From: Snodgrassella sp.
Lineage (GTDB): Bacteria > Pseudomonadota > Gammaproteobacteria > Burkholderiales > Neisseriaceae
DNA length: 64,000 nucleotides
NCBI GenBank assembly: GCA_024103515.1
Contig: JAGGIK010000008.1
Span: 1-64,000 of the forward strand
Direction of reading: 5' to 3'
Shown here: one piece after another, positions 19,358 through 29,303 of the stretch
Layout of the letters: the number at the start of each line of letters is the position of its first letter
Position numbering within the stretch: position 1 is the first letter of the stretch
Position numbers and translations under genes: made by a program
Notes under the pieces: generated by a model
What the model was told of the DNA's origin: nothing
The model's input: only the letters and a program-made list of their open reading frames with translations
Database searches by the model: none

Positions 19358-19393
19358 AAAAAGCTGTCTGAACAAACATTCAGACAGCTTTTT
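19358..19393. terminator. intrinsic terminator of the aceE-aceF-lpdA operon
   Basis: A 15-bp perfect stem (19358-19372 with 19379-19393), 6-base loop, flanked by A and T runs on both sides. It lies 19 bases after lpdA. The stem contains AAGCTGTCTGAA, whose end GTCTGAA is the core of neisserial DNA uptake sequences, many of which sit in terminator stems. Confidence 0.9.
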
Positions 19394-19411
19394 TAAATAT
19401 AAACCTTAAAC

Positions 19412-21172
19412 TTATTTTTTACGCTGTGGAGGAAGGTCAGTACAAGTGCCGGTAGCCACTTCAGCAGCCATACCGATGGTTTCACCCAAGGTAGGATGCG
19501 GATGGATGGTGCTGCCAATATCAACTGCATCACAACCCATTTCAATAGCCAGACAAATTTCACCAATCATATCGCCAGCGCTTGGTCCTACAATGGCGCC
19601 ACCAATAATCAAACCAGAATCTGCGTCAAAAATCAACTTAGTTGATCCTTCGCTACAACCATTTGCAACAGCACGACCGGATGCTGCCCATGGGAATACA
19701 GATTTAGTAATCTTAATTCCGTCTTTTTTAGCTTGTTCTTCAGTCACACCAACCCAAGCTACCTCAGGATTAGTATAGGCCACACCAGGGATTACCCGTG
19801 CATCAAAATAAGCGTGATGACCAGCACAGTTTTCTGCGGCCACGTGTGCTTCATGTACAGCTTTATGTGCTAACATCGGCTGACCAACAATATCACCAAT
19901 AGCAAATATATGCGGCATGTTGGTTCGCATTTGTTTGTCTACATTGATAAAGCCGCGATCGGTTACGACTACACCGGCATTTTCAGCACCAATCAGCTTA
20001 CCATTTGGAGCACGACCGGCCGCAACCAGTACTAAATCATAGCGTTGTGGCTCAGTAGGCGCTTTAGCCCCTTCAAAAGTCACGTAAATACCATCTTCCT
20101 TGGCTTCAACAGCAGTGGTTTTAGTATTGAGCATGATATTATCAAAACGATGTTCATTTTTCTTCTGCCAGATTTTGACCATATCGCGGTCAGCACCCTG
20201 CATTAGGCCATCCATCATTTCAACCACATCCAGACGTGCACCAAGGGTACTGTATACAGTACCCATTTCCAACCCTATAATGCCACCACCAATAATCAGC
20301 ATTTTTTTAGGTATAGATTTGAGTTCTAGAGCACCGGTTGAATCCACGATGCGCGGATCTTCAGGAATAAATGGTAAGTTCACCACACGGCTGCCGGCAG
20401 CAATAATGGTGTTTTTAAAAGCCAAGGTTTTGGTTTCACCAGTTTCGGTACGACCTTCACCAGAAGTCAGTTTCACTTCAATATGGTGCGGATCAATATA
20501 GCGACCATTACCGCGAATGATATCCACTTTGCGTGTTTTGGCCATACCAGCCAAACCAGTAGTCATTCTGGCAACCACTTTTTCTTTATAAGCACGCAAC
20601 TGATCAATATCAATTTTAGGGGCATCAAAATCAATACCATTAGCCTTTAATTCTTTAACTTCTTCAATCACTGCCGCATTATGCAACAACGCTTTGGATG
20701 GAATACAGCCAACATTCAGACAAACACCGCCCAACGTAGCATAGCGTTCAACTATAGCAACTTTCAAACCTTCATCGGCGGCGGCAAATGCAGCAGAGTA
20801 CCCACCAGGCCCGCCACCCAATACAATCACGTCGTATTCAGCATCACTGGAACCATGATAGCTAGCCGCTTGTGGCGCTGCTGCCGGTGTGCTTGGTTGC
20901 GCAGCCGGAGCTGCTGTCGGTGCAGTTTTAGCATCGACTGCTTCAATCACAGCAACCACACCGCCTTCAGAAATCTTGTCACCAACTTTGACTTTAACTT
21001 CCTTCACCACGCCAGCAGTTTCAGCCGGCACATCCATTGTTGCCTTATCTGTTTCCAGTGTGATCAAAGTATCATCTACAGCAACAGTATCACCCGGTTT
21101 GATTTCAACGGCAATAATATCAACATTCTGATAATTACCGATATCCGGTACTTTTAATTCAATTAAACTCAT
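19412..21172 (-). CDS. lpdA: dihydrolipoamide dehydrogenase with fused lipoyl domain (E3 of pyruvate dehydrogenase)
   Basis: FAD enzyme that reoxidises the lipoyl groups of the E2 subunit with NAD+. The 586-residue protein starts with a biotinyl/lipoyl domain (residues 1-80, lipoyl lysine Lys43 in ETDKATMDVP), then an Ala/Pro linker (~80-110), then the flavoprotein: FAD site VIVLGGGPGGYSAAF, redox disulfide Cys151-Cys156 in GGVCLNVGCIPSK, NAD site IGGGIIGLEMG and the C-terminal active-site HPHPTLGE. The fused lipoyl domain is the neisserial arrangement (the p64k antigen). It is the last gene of the operon, 96 bases behind aceF. Confidence 0.96.
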   Translation of the reverse strand: MSLIELKVPDIGNYQNVDIIAVEIKPGDTVAVDDTLITLETDKATMDVPAETAGVVKEVKVKVGDKISEGGVVAVIEAVDAKTAPTAAPAAQPSTPAAAPQAASYHGSSDAEYDVIVLGGGPGGYSAAFAAADEGLKVAIVERYATLGGVCLNVGCIPSKALLHNAAVIEEVKELKANGIDFDAPKIDIDQLRAYKEKVVARMTTGLAGMAKTRKVDIIRGNGRYIDPHHIEVKLTSGEGRTETGETKTLAFKNTIIAAGSRVVNLPFIPEDPRIVDSTGALELKSIPKKMLIIGGGIIGLEMGTVYSTLGARLDVVEMMDGLMQGADRDMVKIWQKKNEHRFDNIMLNTKTTAVEAKEDGIYVTFEGAKAPTEPQRYDLVLVAAGRAPNGKLIGAENAGVVVTDRGFINVDKQMRTNMPHIFAIGDIVGQPMLAHKAVHEAHVAAENCAGHHAYFDARVIPGVAYTNPEVAWVGVTEEQAKKDGIKITKSVFPWAASGRAVANGCSEGSTKLIFDADSGLIIGGAIVGPSAGDMIGEICLAIEMGCDAVDIGSTIHPHPTLGETIGMAAEVATGTCTDLPPQRKK

Positions 21173-21189
21173 GGTTTAAACCTTTGCCT

Positions 21190-21257
21190 GCTGCTGCAAA
21201 TAATGCAGCAGCAATATCTGCATTCATGTACACAGGCTACCTGCTTATAAGTAGCCT
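21190..21257 (-). other. two hairpins in the aceF-lpdA gap
   Basis: The 96-base gap holds a perfect 9-bp stem (21190-21198 with 21204-21212, 5-base loop) and a 7-bp stem (21234-21240 with 21251-21257). Neither has a proper U-tract, so they are more likely RNA-processing or stability elements than full terminators. The first lies close to the lpdA ribosome-binding region. Confidence 0.5.
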
Positions 21258-21268
21258 CTACTAAATAC

Positions 21269-22897
21269 TTATAGAGTTACGCGACGGAAATCTGCTAACA
21301 GCTTGCTGATAAATACTAGGAACCGCATGCCAGCTGCCCCGTCAATAACACGATGATCGAAAGATAAAGACAGCGGACATTGTAAGCGTGGTTCAAACTC
21401 TTTACCATTCCAGCTAGGTTTAATCTGTGATTTACAAACACCCAGAATTGCCACTTCAGGTGCATTGACAATTGGAGTAAATCCAGTACCGCCAATACCA
21501 CCCAATGAAGAAATAGTAAAGGATGCACCTTGCATTTCTTGTGGTTTAAGCTTGCCTTCGCGAGCACGCTTACTCATTTCAGCTAATTCTTGCGAAATTT
21601 CTTTAAGACCTTTCTGATCGGCATTTTTAATCACAGGTACAACCAGACCATTCGGCGTATCTGCTGCAAAACCGATATTAATGTATTTCTTCAGAATCAG
21701 GTTATCGCCGTCCAGAGATGAATTAAACTCGGGGAATTCCTGCAAAGCTTTAACACAAGCAAGAATGATAAATGATAGCGGTGATACTTTAACCCCTGCG
21801 CGTTCCCATTCTTTATTTAGCTGTTTTCGGAAGACTTCCAGTTCGGTCATATCCGCATCTTCCTGTAAGGTCACATGCGGAATCATTACCCAGTTTCGAG
21901 CAAGATTCTGGCCGGAAATCTTCTTGATTCGGGACAGCTCTTTAACTTCAATTTCACCAAACTTGCTGAAATCAACTTTCGGCCACGGCAATAAATCCAA
22001 CCCGCCCCCCAAGGAAGAGGCACTGCCACCTTTTTCCATTTTCTGCATAACACCTTTAACGAAATTACGCAGATCATCTGGAGTAATACGTCCCTTCGGA
22101 CCATTACCGCTAACTCGTCCTAAGTCCACACCCAGCTCACGCGCCAATTTGCGCACTGATGGGCTGGCATGAGCTTTTTTGAAGCTGGCTTCATCAATCA
22201 CCGAGCTACCGAAAGCCTGAGGAACGGCACTTTTAATTTCAGCACGTAAATCATTATTTCCGGCATTTGGCGTAGCAGCAACCTGTGCCTTGATATCTTT
22301 AGCCGGTTTGACTGCCGCCGGAGCTGTAGCGGCTGTAGTGGCCGGTGCAGCAGCAACTTCAATCAACGGGCTACCTTCAGATACCTTGTCACCTACCTTC
22401 ACCTTCACAGCTGTTACTTTACCCGCTACAGTAGATGGGACATCCATGGTGGCTTTGTCTGTTTCCAAAGTCACTAGTGTCTGGTCTACTGTAACTTCAT
22501 CGCCCACTTGTATATCGATCTCAATCACATCAACATTGGAGAAGTTACCGATATCGGGTACATTTACCACCACAGACTGTGCGGTAGCCACTACTGGTTC
22601 ACTTACAGCTGGTTTTGTAGTCGCGTCTGAAGCTGATGTTGACGCAGCAACTGATCCGGCTGCATCAAGCTTCACAATCAAACTGCCCTCGGACACTTTG
22701 TCGCCTACTTTTACCAGTACTTCGTTCACCACTCCAGCTTTATCAGCAGGTACATCCATAGTGGCTTTGTCTGTTTCCAGAGTGATCAAAGTATCATCTA
22801 CGGCAACGGTATCACCTACTTTGACTGCCACATCAATCACATCGACATTGGTATTGCTACCAATATCCGGCACTTTTATTTCAACTATCTGACTCAT
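21269..22897 (-). CDS. aceF: dihydrolipoamide acetyltransferase (E2 of pyruvate dehydrogenase)
   Basis: Core subunit of the pyruvate dehydrogenase complex; transfers acetyl groups from lipoyl arms to CoA. The 542-residue protein has two lipoyl domains (residues ~2-78, Lys44; and ~107-182, Lys148), Ala/Pro/Thr-rich linkers, a peripheral-subunit binding domain (~244-280, ASPSVRKLARELGVDLGRV) and the trimeric catalytic domain ending in SFDHRVIDGA with the HxxxDG active site. The ATG at 22897 follows AAAGGAC and replaces an upstream in-frame start that would add 15 non-family residues. It lies 109 bases behind aceE. Confidence 0.96.
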   Translation of the reverse strand: MSQIVEIKVPDIGSNTNVDVIDVAVKVGDTVAVDDTLITLETDKATMDVPADKAGVVNEVLVKVGDKVSEGSLIVKLDAAGSVAASTSASDATTKPAVSEPVVATAQSVVVNVPDIGNFSNVDVIEIDIQVGDEVTVDQTLVTLETDKATMDVPSTVAGKVTAVKVKVGDKVSEGSPLIEVAAAPATTAATAPAAVKPAKDIKAQVAATPNAGNNDLRAEIKSAVPQAFGSSVIDEASFKKAHASPSVRKLARELGVDLGRVSGNGPKGRITPDDLRNFVKGVMQKMEKGGSASSLGGGLDLLPWPKVDFSKFGEIEVKELSRIKKISGQNLARNWVMIPHVTLQEDADMTELEVFRKQLNKEWERAGVKVSPLSFIILACVKALQEFPEFNSSLDGDNLILKKYINIGFAADTPNGLVVPVIKNADQKGLKEISQELAEMSKRAREGKLKPQEMQGASFTISSLGGIGGTGFTPIVNAPEVAILGVCKSQIKPSWNGKEFEPRLQCPLSLSFDHRVIDGAAGMRFLVFISKLLADFRRVTL

Positions 22898-23006
22898 AAT
22901 TTTGTCCTTTGACGACAACAGAAAATTTCCTGCGTCTGACAATTATTGGCATTTGCAATTGATCATAACTGCCTAAAAGAAAATAAACTTTCAGACAGTC
23001 ACCGTA

Positions 23007-25682
23007 TTAGCGTGTCCAGCTAGGATCTACATCAGCCTTGATACCATACTTACTAATGGCATCCTGTACCACTTTTTTGCTGATTTTGCCTTCTTCGGCC
23101 AGACCATTAAGAGCAGCAACCACTACATGATAACGGTTTACTTCAAAGAACTCGCGTAAGTTATCACGAGAATCACTGCGACCATAGCCATCAGTACCCA
23201 ATACTGTAAAGCTGTCTTGAGGTACAAATGCACGAATACGATCAGCAAAATGACGCACATAATCAGTAGAAGCGACAATTGGACCTTCCTGACCGCTTAA
23301 TAATTCGGTTACGTAAGGTACTTTTTGGGTGTCGTTCGGGTGTAGACGGTTGTAACGCTCAGCATTGATACCATCACGATACAATTCATTGAATGAAGTC
23401 ACACTCCAGATATTAGCAGCAACATCAAAGTCCTGTTTCAGCAAATCAGCAGCGGCAATAACTTCTTGTAAAATTACACCACAACCCATCAACTGAACTT
23501 TCAGCTTATTAGCGGTAGCTTCCTGCAACAGATACATACCTTTTAGAATCTGCTGTTCAATGCCATTGCGTTTTGGCAGTGCTGGATGTTTGTAGTTCTG
23601 ATTCATCAGAGTGATGTAGAAGAACACATCTTCACGATCAACCCACATCCGTTGCATACCATTGTGAATAATTACAGCCAATTCATAAGAGAAGGCTGGG
23701 TCATAAGAAATACAATTTGGAATCAGCTCAGCTTGAATATGACTATGACCGTCCTGATGCTGTAAACCTTCACCATTCAGAGTGGTACGACCGGCAGTAC
23801 CACCGAGCATAAAGCCGCGTGCACGCTGATCACCTGCTGCCCAAGCCAAATCACCGATACGTTGGAAGCCGAACATTGAATAGTAAATATAAAATGGAAT
23901 TAGCGGAAAGTCATTGTTAGAATAGCTGGTTGCCGCAGCGATCCATGAACTCATGGCACCCGGTTCATTAATACCTTCTTGGAAAATCTGACCATTTTTG
24001 GATTCTTTATAGAACATTAGCTGGTCATGGTCTTGCGGAGTATAAATCTGACCTTTTGGATTCCAGATACCATATTGACGGAACAAGCCTTCCATACCAA
24101 AAGTACGGCTTTCGTCTGGCACAATTGGTACAACACGCTTACCAATATTCTTGTCTTTTAACAGCGTACTTAAAATACGCACGAATGCCATGGTAGTAGA
24201 GAATTCACGATCACCACTGTCTTGCAGCTGCGGTGAAAATTCGTCTAAAGCCGGAATTGGCAATTGTTCAGAATCAGGATGACGATATGGTAGGAAGCCA
24301 CCCAACTGAGCGCGACGCTCTTTCATGTATTTCATTTCTTCACTGTCTTCAGGCAGACGGAAGAATGGTAGAGTGTGTTCCATTTCTTCATCTGTTACCG
24401 GAATCTGGAAACGATCACGGAACTGCTTAAGTGAATCCATGTCCATTTTCTTGGCTTGGTGAGCGGTGTTCTGAGCCTCACCAGAAGCACCCATACCATA
24501 GCCCTTAATAGTCTTAGCCAAAATTACAGTTGGACGACCATTAGCATTATTAACCGCTTCATAATAAGCCGCGTAGACCTTATGTGGATCGTGTCCGCCA
24601 CGGTTCAATGCCCAGATTTCATCATCGGACATATTGGCCACCATGGCTTTCAATTCAGGCGTATTGAAGAAATGTTCACGTACATAAGCGCCATTTTGCG
24701 ATTTATACATTTGATAATCACCGTCAACACATTCTTCCATGCGCTGTTTCAGTAAATTATCTTTATCTTGCGCCAACAGAGCATCCCACTTACTACCCCA
24801 GATCACCTTCAGTACATTCCAGCCTGCACCACGGAAGTTGCCTTCTAACTCCTGAATGATTTTACCATTACCTCGTACCGGACCATCTAAACGTTGCAAA
24901 TTACAATTAACCACAAAAATCAGATTATCCAAACCATCACGGGCAGCCAGAGCAATTGCTCCTTGGCTTTCGGGCTCATCCATTTCACCGTCACCGCAGA
25001 ATACCCACACCTTACGGCCAGCAGTTTTAGCCAGACCACGGGATTCCAAATATTTGAGCAGACGAGCTTGATAAATACCTTGCAAAGCACCAAGTCCCAT
25101 CGATACAGTTGGGAATTGCCAGAAATCAGGCATCAGCCATGGGTGAGGATATGAAGACAGACCTGAACCACCTACTTCCTGACGGAAATTCTGCATCTGT
25201 TCTTCAGTCAAACGGCCTTCCACATAGGCGCGTGCATAAAAGCCAGGGGCGCTGTGACCTTGGAAGAACACCAAATCTCCTTCTTGAGAATCGGTTTTAC
25301 CATGCCAGAAGTGATTAAAACCCACATCATATAAAGTTGCACAAGATTGGAAGCTGGCAATATGACCGCCCAATTCTAAATTTTTCTTACTGGCATTCAA
25401 TACCAGAGCAGCTGCATTCCAACGTACCAGAGAACGGATGCGGTGTTCTAATTCATGATTACCAGGAGATTTTTGTTCTTTGCCTACCGGAATAGTATTC
25501 AAGTAAGCAGTAGTCGCGTTGAATGGCATATAAATACCACGACGGCGTATATAACGCACAAGTTTTTCCATCAGGAAATGTGCACGTTCTGGCCCCTCTT
25601 CTTTCAGCACAGAACTGAGAGAGTCCAACCATTCTTGCGTTTCTACGGGATCGATATCTTGATCATGGAATTCGGTAGACAT
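23007..25682 (-). CDS. aceE: pyruvate dehydrogenase E1 component (homodimeric type)
   Basis: Thiamin diphosphate enzyme that decarboxylates pyruvate and acetylates the E2 lipoyl groups. The 891-residue product matches the single-chain AceE type. Visible are the E2-binding N-terminus, WHGKTDSQEGDLVFFQGHSAPG, the ThDP motif beginning GDGEMDEPES and ending VNCN, the activating-glutamate segment GINEPGAMSSW and LMGCGVILQEVIAAADLL. The ATG at 25682 has an AGAGGA ribosome-binding site; the frame runs 13 codons further up without a family match. It is the first gene of aceE-aceF-lpdA, preceded by an 825-base spacer. Confidence 0.97.
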   Translation of the reverse strand: MSTEFHDQDIDPVETQEWLDSLSSVLKEEGPERAHFLMEKLVRYIRRRGIYMPFNATTAYLNTIPVGKEQKSPGNHELEHRIRSLVRWNAAALVLNASKKNLELGGHIASFQSCATLYDVGFNHFWHGKTDSQEGDLVFFQGHSAPGFYARAYVEGRLTEEQMQNFRQEVGGSGLSSYPHPWLMPDFWQFPTVSMGLGALQGIYQARLLKYLESRGLAKTAGRKVWVFCGDGEMDEPESQGAIALAARDGLDNLIFVVNCNLQRLDGPVRGNGKIIQELEGNFRGAGWNVLKVIWGSKWDALLAQDKDNLLKQRMEECVDGDYQMYKSQNGAYVREHFFNTPELKAMVANMSDDEIWALNRGGHDPHKVYAAYYEAVNNANGRPTVILAKTIKGYGMGASGEAQNTAHQAKKMDMDSLKQFRDRFQIPVTDEEMEHTLPFFRLPEDSEEMKYMKERRAQLGGFLPYRHPDSEQLPIPALDEFSPQLQDSGDREFSTTMAFVRILSTLLKDKNIGKRVVPIVPDESRTFGMEGLFRQYGIWNPKGQIYTPQDHDQLMFYKESKNGQIFQEGINEPGAMSSWIAAATSYSNNDFPLIPFYIYYSMFGFQRIGDLAWAAGDQRARGFMLGGTAGRTTLNGEGLQHQDGHSHIQAELIPNCISYDPAFSYELAVIIHNGMQRMWVDREDVFFYITLMNQNYKHPALPKRNGIEQQILKGMYLLQEATANKLKVQLMGCGVILQEVIAAADLLKQDFDVAANIWSVTSFNELYRDGINAERYNRLHPNDTQKVPYVTELLSGQEGPIVASTDYVRHFADRIRAFVPQDSFTVLGTDGYGRSDSRDNLREFFEVNRYHVVVAALNGLAEEGKISKKVVQDAISKYGIKADVDPSWTR

Positions 25683-26507
25683 ATCAATATCCTCTTTCGT
25701 TTGGGATTGAATCATGAGCAAAACACTTTATGTTGTTGCCGTTTCATTTATTAATTTAACCAATTTTATTAAATTATTGATTATAAAAGTAAAATAAATG
25801 CAGTCATGTAACATTTGATCTGCTTTATTTAAATAGAATAAAATAGCAGATAATTGTATAGTGCAACATATTGTATTTTCCCATAAATCCTACCAGCGTA
25901 ATCCCCAAACAGCAATGACTTTTTACATCAATTTTCTGTTGTAAACCTATAGCTAATCACCTCGTTCACTGTAGTAGAATATTGAATATAATTGGAATTT
26001 CACGCAATAATTTTGTTAAAAACCGTACATAAATAAGAATAAAGAGTCTAAAACATTTATTATTTATTTAAATTTAATTAAATGTATTCTTTAATTCATT
26101 TATATTCAAATAGTTTTTATCTTTACATACAGGTTAAGTTAATTTTCAATTTCCAAAAACCAATTAATTAATATTTGTTATCATATTTTCAAAATATATA
26201 ATAACATTAATTTACCTTAAATACTATAATTGCATAATATAATAAAAATTAGAAAATAATTGTTTTCTTAATTTTTGAAAATTTATAATTTAAATCTAAG
26301 GTATCACGTTAGACATCTTATTTCTGACTGATAAATAAACCAAAAAATTTATTTTTAACCAAACAATTAAGCTAAATTGCAGACCATATGCATATAAATT
26401 ATGAATAGTAAATATTCTTGCTCATGCTTTAACTTTGACTTTTCAGCCCAAGATAATAAAAATAATCAAGTCATAGAATATATTAAGCGTATTTCAAAGG
26501 AAGTAAT
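25683..26507. other. AT-rich divergent spacer between aceE and cbpA
   Basis: About 825 bases, extremely AT-rich, holding the promoters of the aceE operon and of cbpA. Many TATAAT-like words occur by composition alone, so no promoter is called. A PdhR-type palindrome was not recognised. No gene or RNA was seen. Confidence 0.45.
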
Positions 26508-27476
26508 ATGGCAGAACTCAATTATTACGAAATTCTGGGGGTTGATCCTAAAGCCAGTGATGATGATATAAAAAAAGCTTATCGAAAACTGGTCAGAAAA
26601 TATCATCCTGATGTCAGCAAGGATCCCGATGCCGTCAATAAGACTAGCGAAATCAATATCGCTTATGAAACCTTACATGATAAAGAAAGACGCGCTGAAT
26701 ACGATGAAATATTGAACAATCCGTTTGCTCATCATGGCCACAGCCACGACCAAAATACTAGCGGTTATCAATATCAGCAATACGATTTTGACCCACAACA
26801 ATTTGGTCACAATGGAGCATTCGGCAGCAACGAGTTTCACTTTGATGATATTTTTTCAGCTTTTAGCGCTCATACTCGGCAAGGTTTCCGACAGCGTAGT
26901 AATGGTCCGATACATGGGGAAGACCAACATGCAGAACTGGTTATCGATATTCAGGAGGCTTATCAGGGTGTCCAACGCAGTTTATCGCTAGATATGCCCA
27001 CCATCAATGCTGACGGACAGATGCGCTATGAACGCAAAACCCTAAACGTGAAAATACCGGTAGGCATCAGCGAAGGACAGCAAATCCGGCTAAATGGGCA
27101 AGGATTACCAGGATTAAATCATGCTGCTGCAGGTGACTTATATTTAAAAATCAAATTTCGTCATCGAGATGATTTGTACGTTCAAAATCGTAAAGATGTT
27201 TATCAACGTATCAATGTCGCCCCATGGATTGCTGCCCTAGGCGGAAAAATAGATATTATTACCCCTGCGGGTAAATTGAGCGTGAACATTCCGGCAAACA
27301 GTCATAGCAACCAGAAAATGCGCTTGAAAGGAAAAGGTATACCGGCTAAAGAAGCTGGTGATTTATTTCTGTTAATCAATATCGTTCTGCCTAAATCAAA
27401 CAGTCCAGAAGATAAAGCTGCATGGCAGACATTGGCGAAACACTTTGCCGGATTCAACCCGCATAATCAAGCTTAA
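26508..27476 (+). CDS. cbpA: DnaJ-class co-chaperone CbpA
   Basis: A 322-residue type II J-domain protein. The J domain covers residues 1-70 with the HPD motif at 33-35, followed by a Gly/His/Gln/Phe-rich region (~75-130) and the two beta-sandwich client-binding domains (~135-310). The cysteine zinc finger of true DnaJ is absent, which separates CbpA from DnaJ. It stimulates DnaK and, in enterics, binds curved DNA. An AAAGGAAG ribosome-binding site precedes the ATG. It is followed 15 bases later by a CbpM-type gene, the standard pair. Confidence 0.93.
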   Translation: MAELNYYEILGVDPKASDDDIKKAYRKLVRKYHPDVSKDPDAVNKTSEINIAYETLHDKERRAEYDEILNNPFAHHGHSHDQNTSGYQYQQYDFDPQQFGHNGAFGSNEFHFDDIFSAFSAHTRQGFRQRSNGPIHGEDQHAELVIDIQEAYQGVQRSLSLDMPTINADGQMRYERKTLNVKIPVGISEGQQIRLNGQGLPGLNHAAAGDLYLKIKFRHRDDLYVQNRKDVYQRINVAPWIAALGGKIDIITPAGKLSVNIPANSHSNQKMRLKGKGIPAKEAGDLFLLINIVLPKSNSPEDKAAWQTLAKHFAGFNPHNQA

Positions 27477-27491
27477 TGGCAGGAATAGAAA

Positions 27492-27758
27492 ATGAGCGAA
27501 AACAGACAAGATATAGAATTAGAATTTAATGATTTAGTTCGTGCCTGTGACAATCAGAGCAGCTGGATTCTTAGTTTAATTGAAGAAAATGTCATTCCTG
27601 TGGATGATGTACCGCAACGGGCACGTTATAGTGGTTATCATATGACACTTGCCCGGCGTGCATGGCGTATCCATCGTGATTTTGATGCCAGCCCCAGTGC
27701 CACAGCCCTAATCTTGCAACTACTGGATGAACTAGAAGATTTGCGGCGTCGCTTTTGA
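27492..27758 (+). CDS. cbpM: CbpM-type chaperone modulator
   Basis: An 88-residue helical protein of the CbpM/MerR_2 group, which binds the J domain of CbpA and inhibits its co-chaperone activity. Seen are the IEENVIPVDDVPQRARYSGYH segment (wing-like part), LARRAWRIHRDFDASPSATALIL and LLDELEDLRRRF, which parallel the E. coli CbpM pattern of alternating helices. Assignment rests on this pattern plus its position immediately behind cbpA. Confidence 0.85.
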   Translation: MSENRQDIELEFNDLVRACDNQSSWILSLIEENVIPVDDVPQRARYSGYHMTLARRAWRIHRDFDASPSATALILQLLDELEDLRRRF

Positions 27759-27801
27759 GGTATTTTGAGAAAAGTCTTAATTGGCAGCAGAATAATAGAA
27801 T

Positions 27802-28497
27802 TTAATCATTTTTTTCTGGTAACTGGGCGGAACCCATGCGCCGCAAAATAATATTGGCCTTGCGCCGTATCTCTTTGTCGCGCGGATGATCAATATAATA
27901 CAGCGGGCGAGGCACACGGGCAGCCAATTTGGCCGCCTGCTGAGCCGACAGCTGCATTGCAGAGCGGCCATACAGTGTCTGACTGGCTGCTTCGGCACCA
28001 TACACACCATAACCCCACTCGATCACATTCAGATATAAGGCAAATATTCTGTCCTTATTCATAGTGGCTTCAAGCATAGAAGTGATGAGCGCTTCTTCAG
28101 CCTTACGCCAATAGTGCCGACTTTCCGATAAAAATAGATTTTTTGCCAATTGCTGGCTAATGGTTGATCCACCAACACTCACTTTACCCTGTCGTTGATT
28201 TTTCTTGATTGCGGTACGTATTCCGTTCCAGTCAAAGCCGTCATGCTCAGCAAATCGCGAATCTTCTGATGCTATTAAGGCCTTTTTCAAATTAGGCGAT
28301 ATGCGGTAATAGGAAACCCATTGGTAATTTAACCGTACCTCAGGGCGTGAGTCTGCCAGTTCATGCATTCGTAATACCATAAACATCGTTCGATGCGGTG
28401 CAATTGCGCGATAAGTGAGCAAACTACCGTATACATAGACATTAAATAATACAAAACACATTACGAAAAAACTAAGTGACCACCTTATCAGCTTCAT
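27802..28497 (-). CDS. mtgA: monofunctional peptidoglycan glycosyltransferase
   Basis: A 231-residue GT51 enzyme that polymerises lipid II into glycan strands at the inner membrane. One N-terminal membrane anchor (residues ~6-28) precedes the catalytic domain with ALIASEDSRFAEHDGFDW (catalytic Glu), GGSTISQQLAKNLFLSESR and ILEAYLNVIEWG-like NVIEWGYGVYGAEAAS. No transpeptidase domain follows, unlike ponA at 55-57 kb. The start overlaps the aroE stop by four bases. Confidence 0.94.
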   Translation of the reverse strand: MKLIRWSLSFFVMCFVLFNVYVYGSLLTYRAIAPHRTMFMVLRMHELADSRPEVRLNYQWVSYYRISPNLKKALIASEDSRFAEHDGFDWNGIRTAIKKNQRQGKVSVGGSTISQQLAKNLFLSESRHYWRKAEEALITSMLEATMNKDRIFALYLNVIEWGYGVYGAEAASQTLYGRSAMQLSAQQAAKLAARVPRPLYYIDHPRDKEIRRKANIILRRMGSAQLPEKND

Positions 28498-29303
28498 TGC
28501 TGACCCATTTGTTGTCTGATTGCAGACACCACAACACTGATGTCAGGCTGAAACCCATGCCATAAATAATATGACTCAGCAGCCTGAGCAACAAGCATAC
28601 TTAAGCCATCTGCTGTGTTTACACATCCAGCTTGTTGTGCTTGCTTTAAAAACAAAGTAGGCCCTTTAGCATACATCATGTCATAAACTAACTCTGCTTT
28701 CGCCAGCACAGCAGGTGCTATCGGCAGCATCTGACCTTGCAGGCTGCCTGATGTGGCATTAATTATAATATCATAATGCGGTCTAATTTCATTTACCGGT
28801 ACCCAAGCTGTACCAAATTCTACAGCCAGCTTTTCAGCCTTAGCTTCTGTGCGATTTGCGATTATTAATTGTGCCGGCCGCTGCTGTAATAAAGGCAAGA
28901 TGACACCTTGTGCTGCCCCTCCGGCCCCTAACAACAATATGCGCTTATCGTGCAATGAGAAATTCAATAGTTCTTGAATAGCCCGAACCAAACCGATGCC
29001 GTCGGTGTTGTCTGCAAAGAGAATTCCGTCACGCATGAATAAAGTATTCACAGCCTGCGCTGCTCTTGCTCGAGAACTTACCTCATCGGCAAGCTGAAAC
29101 GCCTCTGTCTTGAACGGAACCGTAATATTGGCACCAACGCCACCAGATTGAAAAAATTCCTGAGCCACCTCAGCAAAACTGTCTATCGGTATGAGTTGAC
29201 GCTCATAGACTAACTGCCGACCTTCCTGACGTGCAAAACTCTGATGAATCTGTGGTGACCAACTATGAGCTACAGGATTACCAAATACAGCAAACAATGT
29301 CAT
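28494..29303 (-). CDS. aroE: shikimate dehydrogenase (NADP+)
   Basis: Reduces 3-dehydroshikimate to shikimate with NADPH, step four of the shikimate pathway. The 269-residue product has the substrate site FGNPVAHSWSPQIH, NITVPFKTEAFQLAD with the catalytic lysine, DNTDGIGLVRAI, the NADP Rossmann motif LLGAGGAAQGV and the NRT segment that favours NADP over NAD. It is the first gene of an aroE-mtgA pair with a four-base overlap. Confidence 0.95.
   Translation of the reverse strand: MTLFAVFGNPVAHSWSPQIHQSFARQEGRQLVYERQLIPIDSFAEVAQEFFQSGGVGANITVPFKTEAFQLADEVSSRARAAQAVNTLFMRDGILFADNTDGIGLVRAIQELLNFSLHDKRILLLGAGGAAQGVILPLLQQRPAQLIIANRTEAKAEKLAVEFGTAWVPVNEIRPHYDIIINATSGSLQGQMLPIAPAVLAKAELVYDMMYAKGPTLFLKQAQQAGCVNTADGLSMLVAQAAESYYLWHGFQPDISVVVSAIRQQMGQQ

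Noticed and set aside
19446..21157. Plus-strand open frames opposite lpdA, aceF and aceE
   Set aside because: They lie antisense to well-identified genes, are rich in Ser/Thr/Pro as expected for antisense of Ala/Gly/Val-rich coding DNA, and show no family features.
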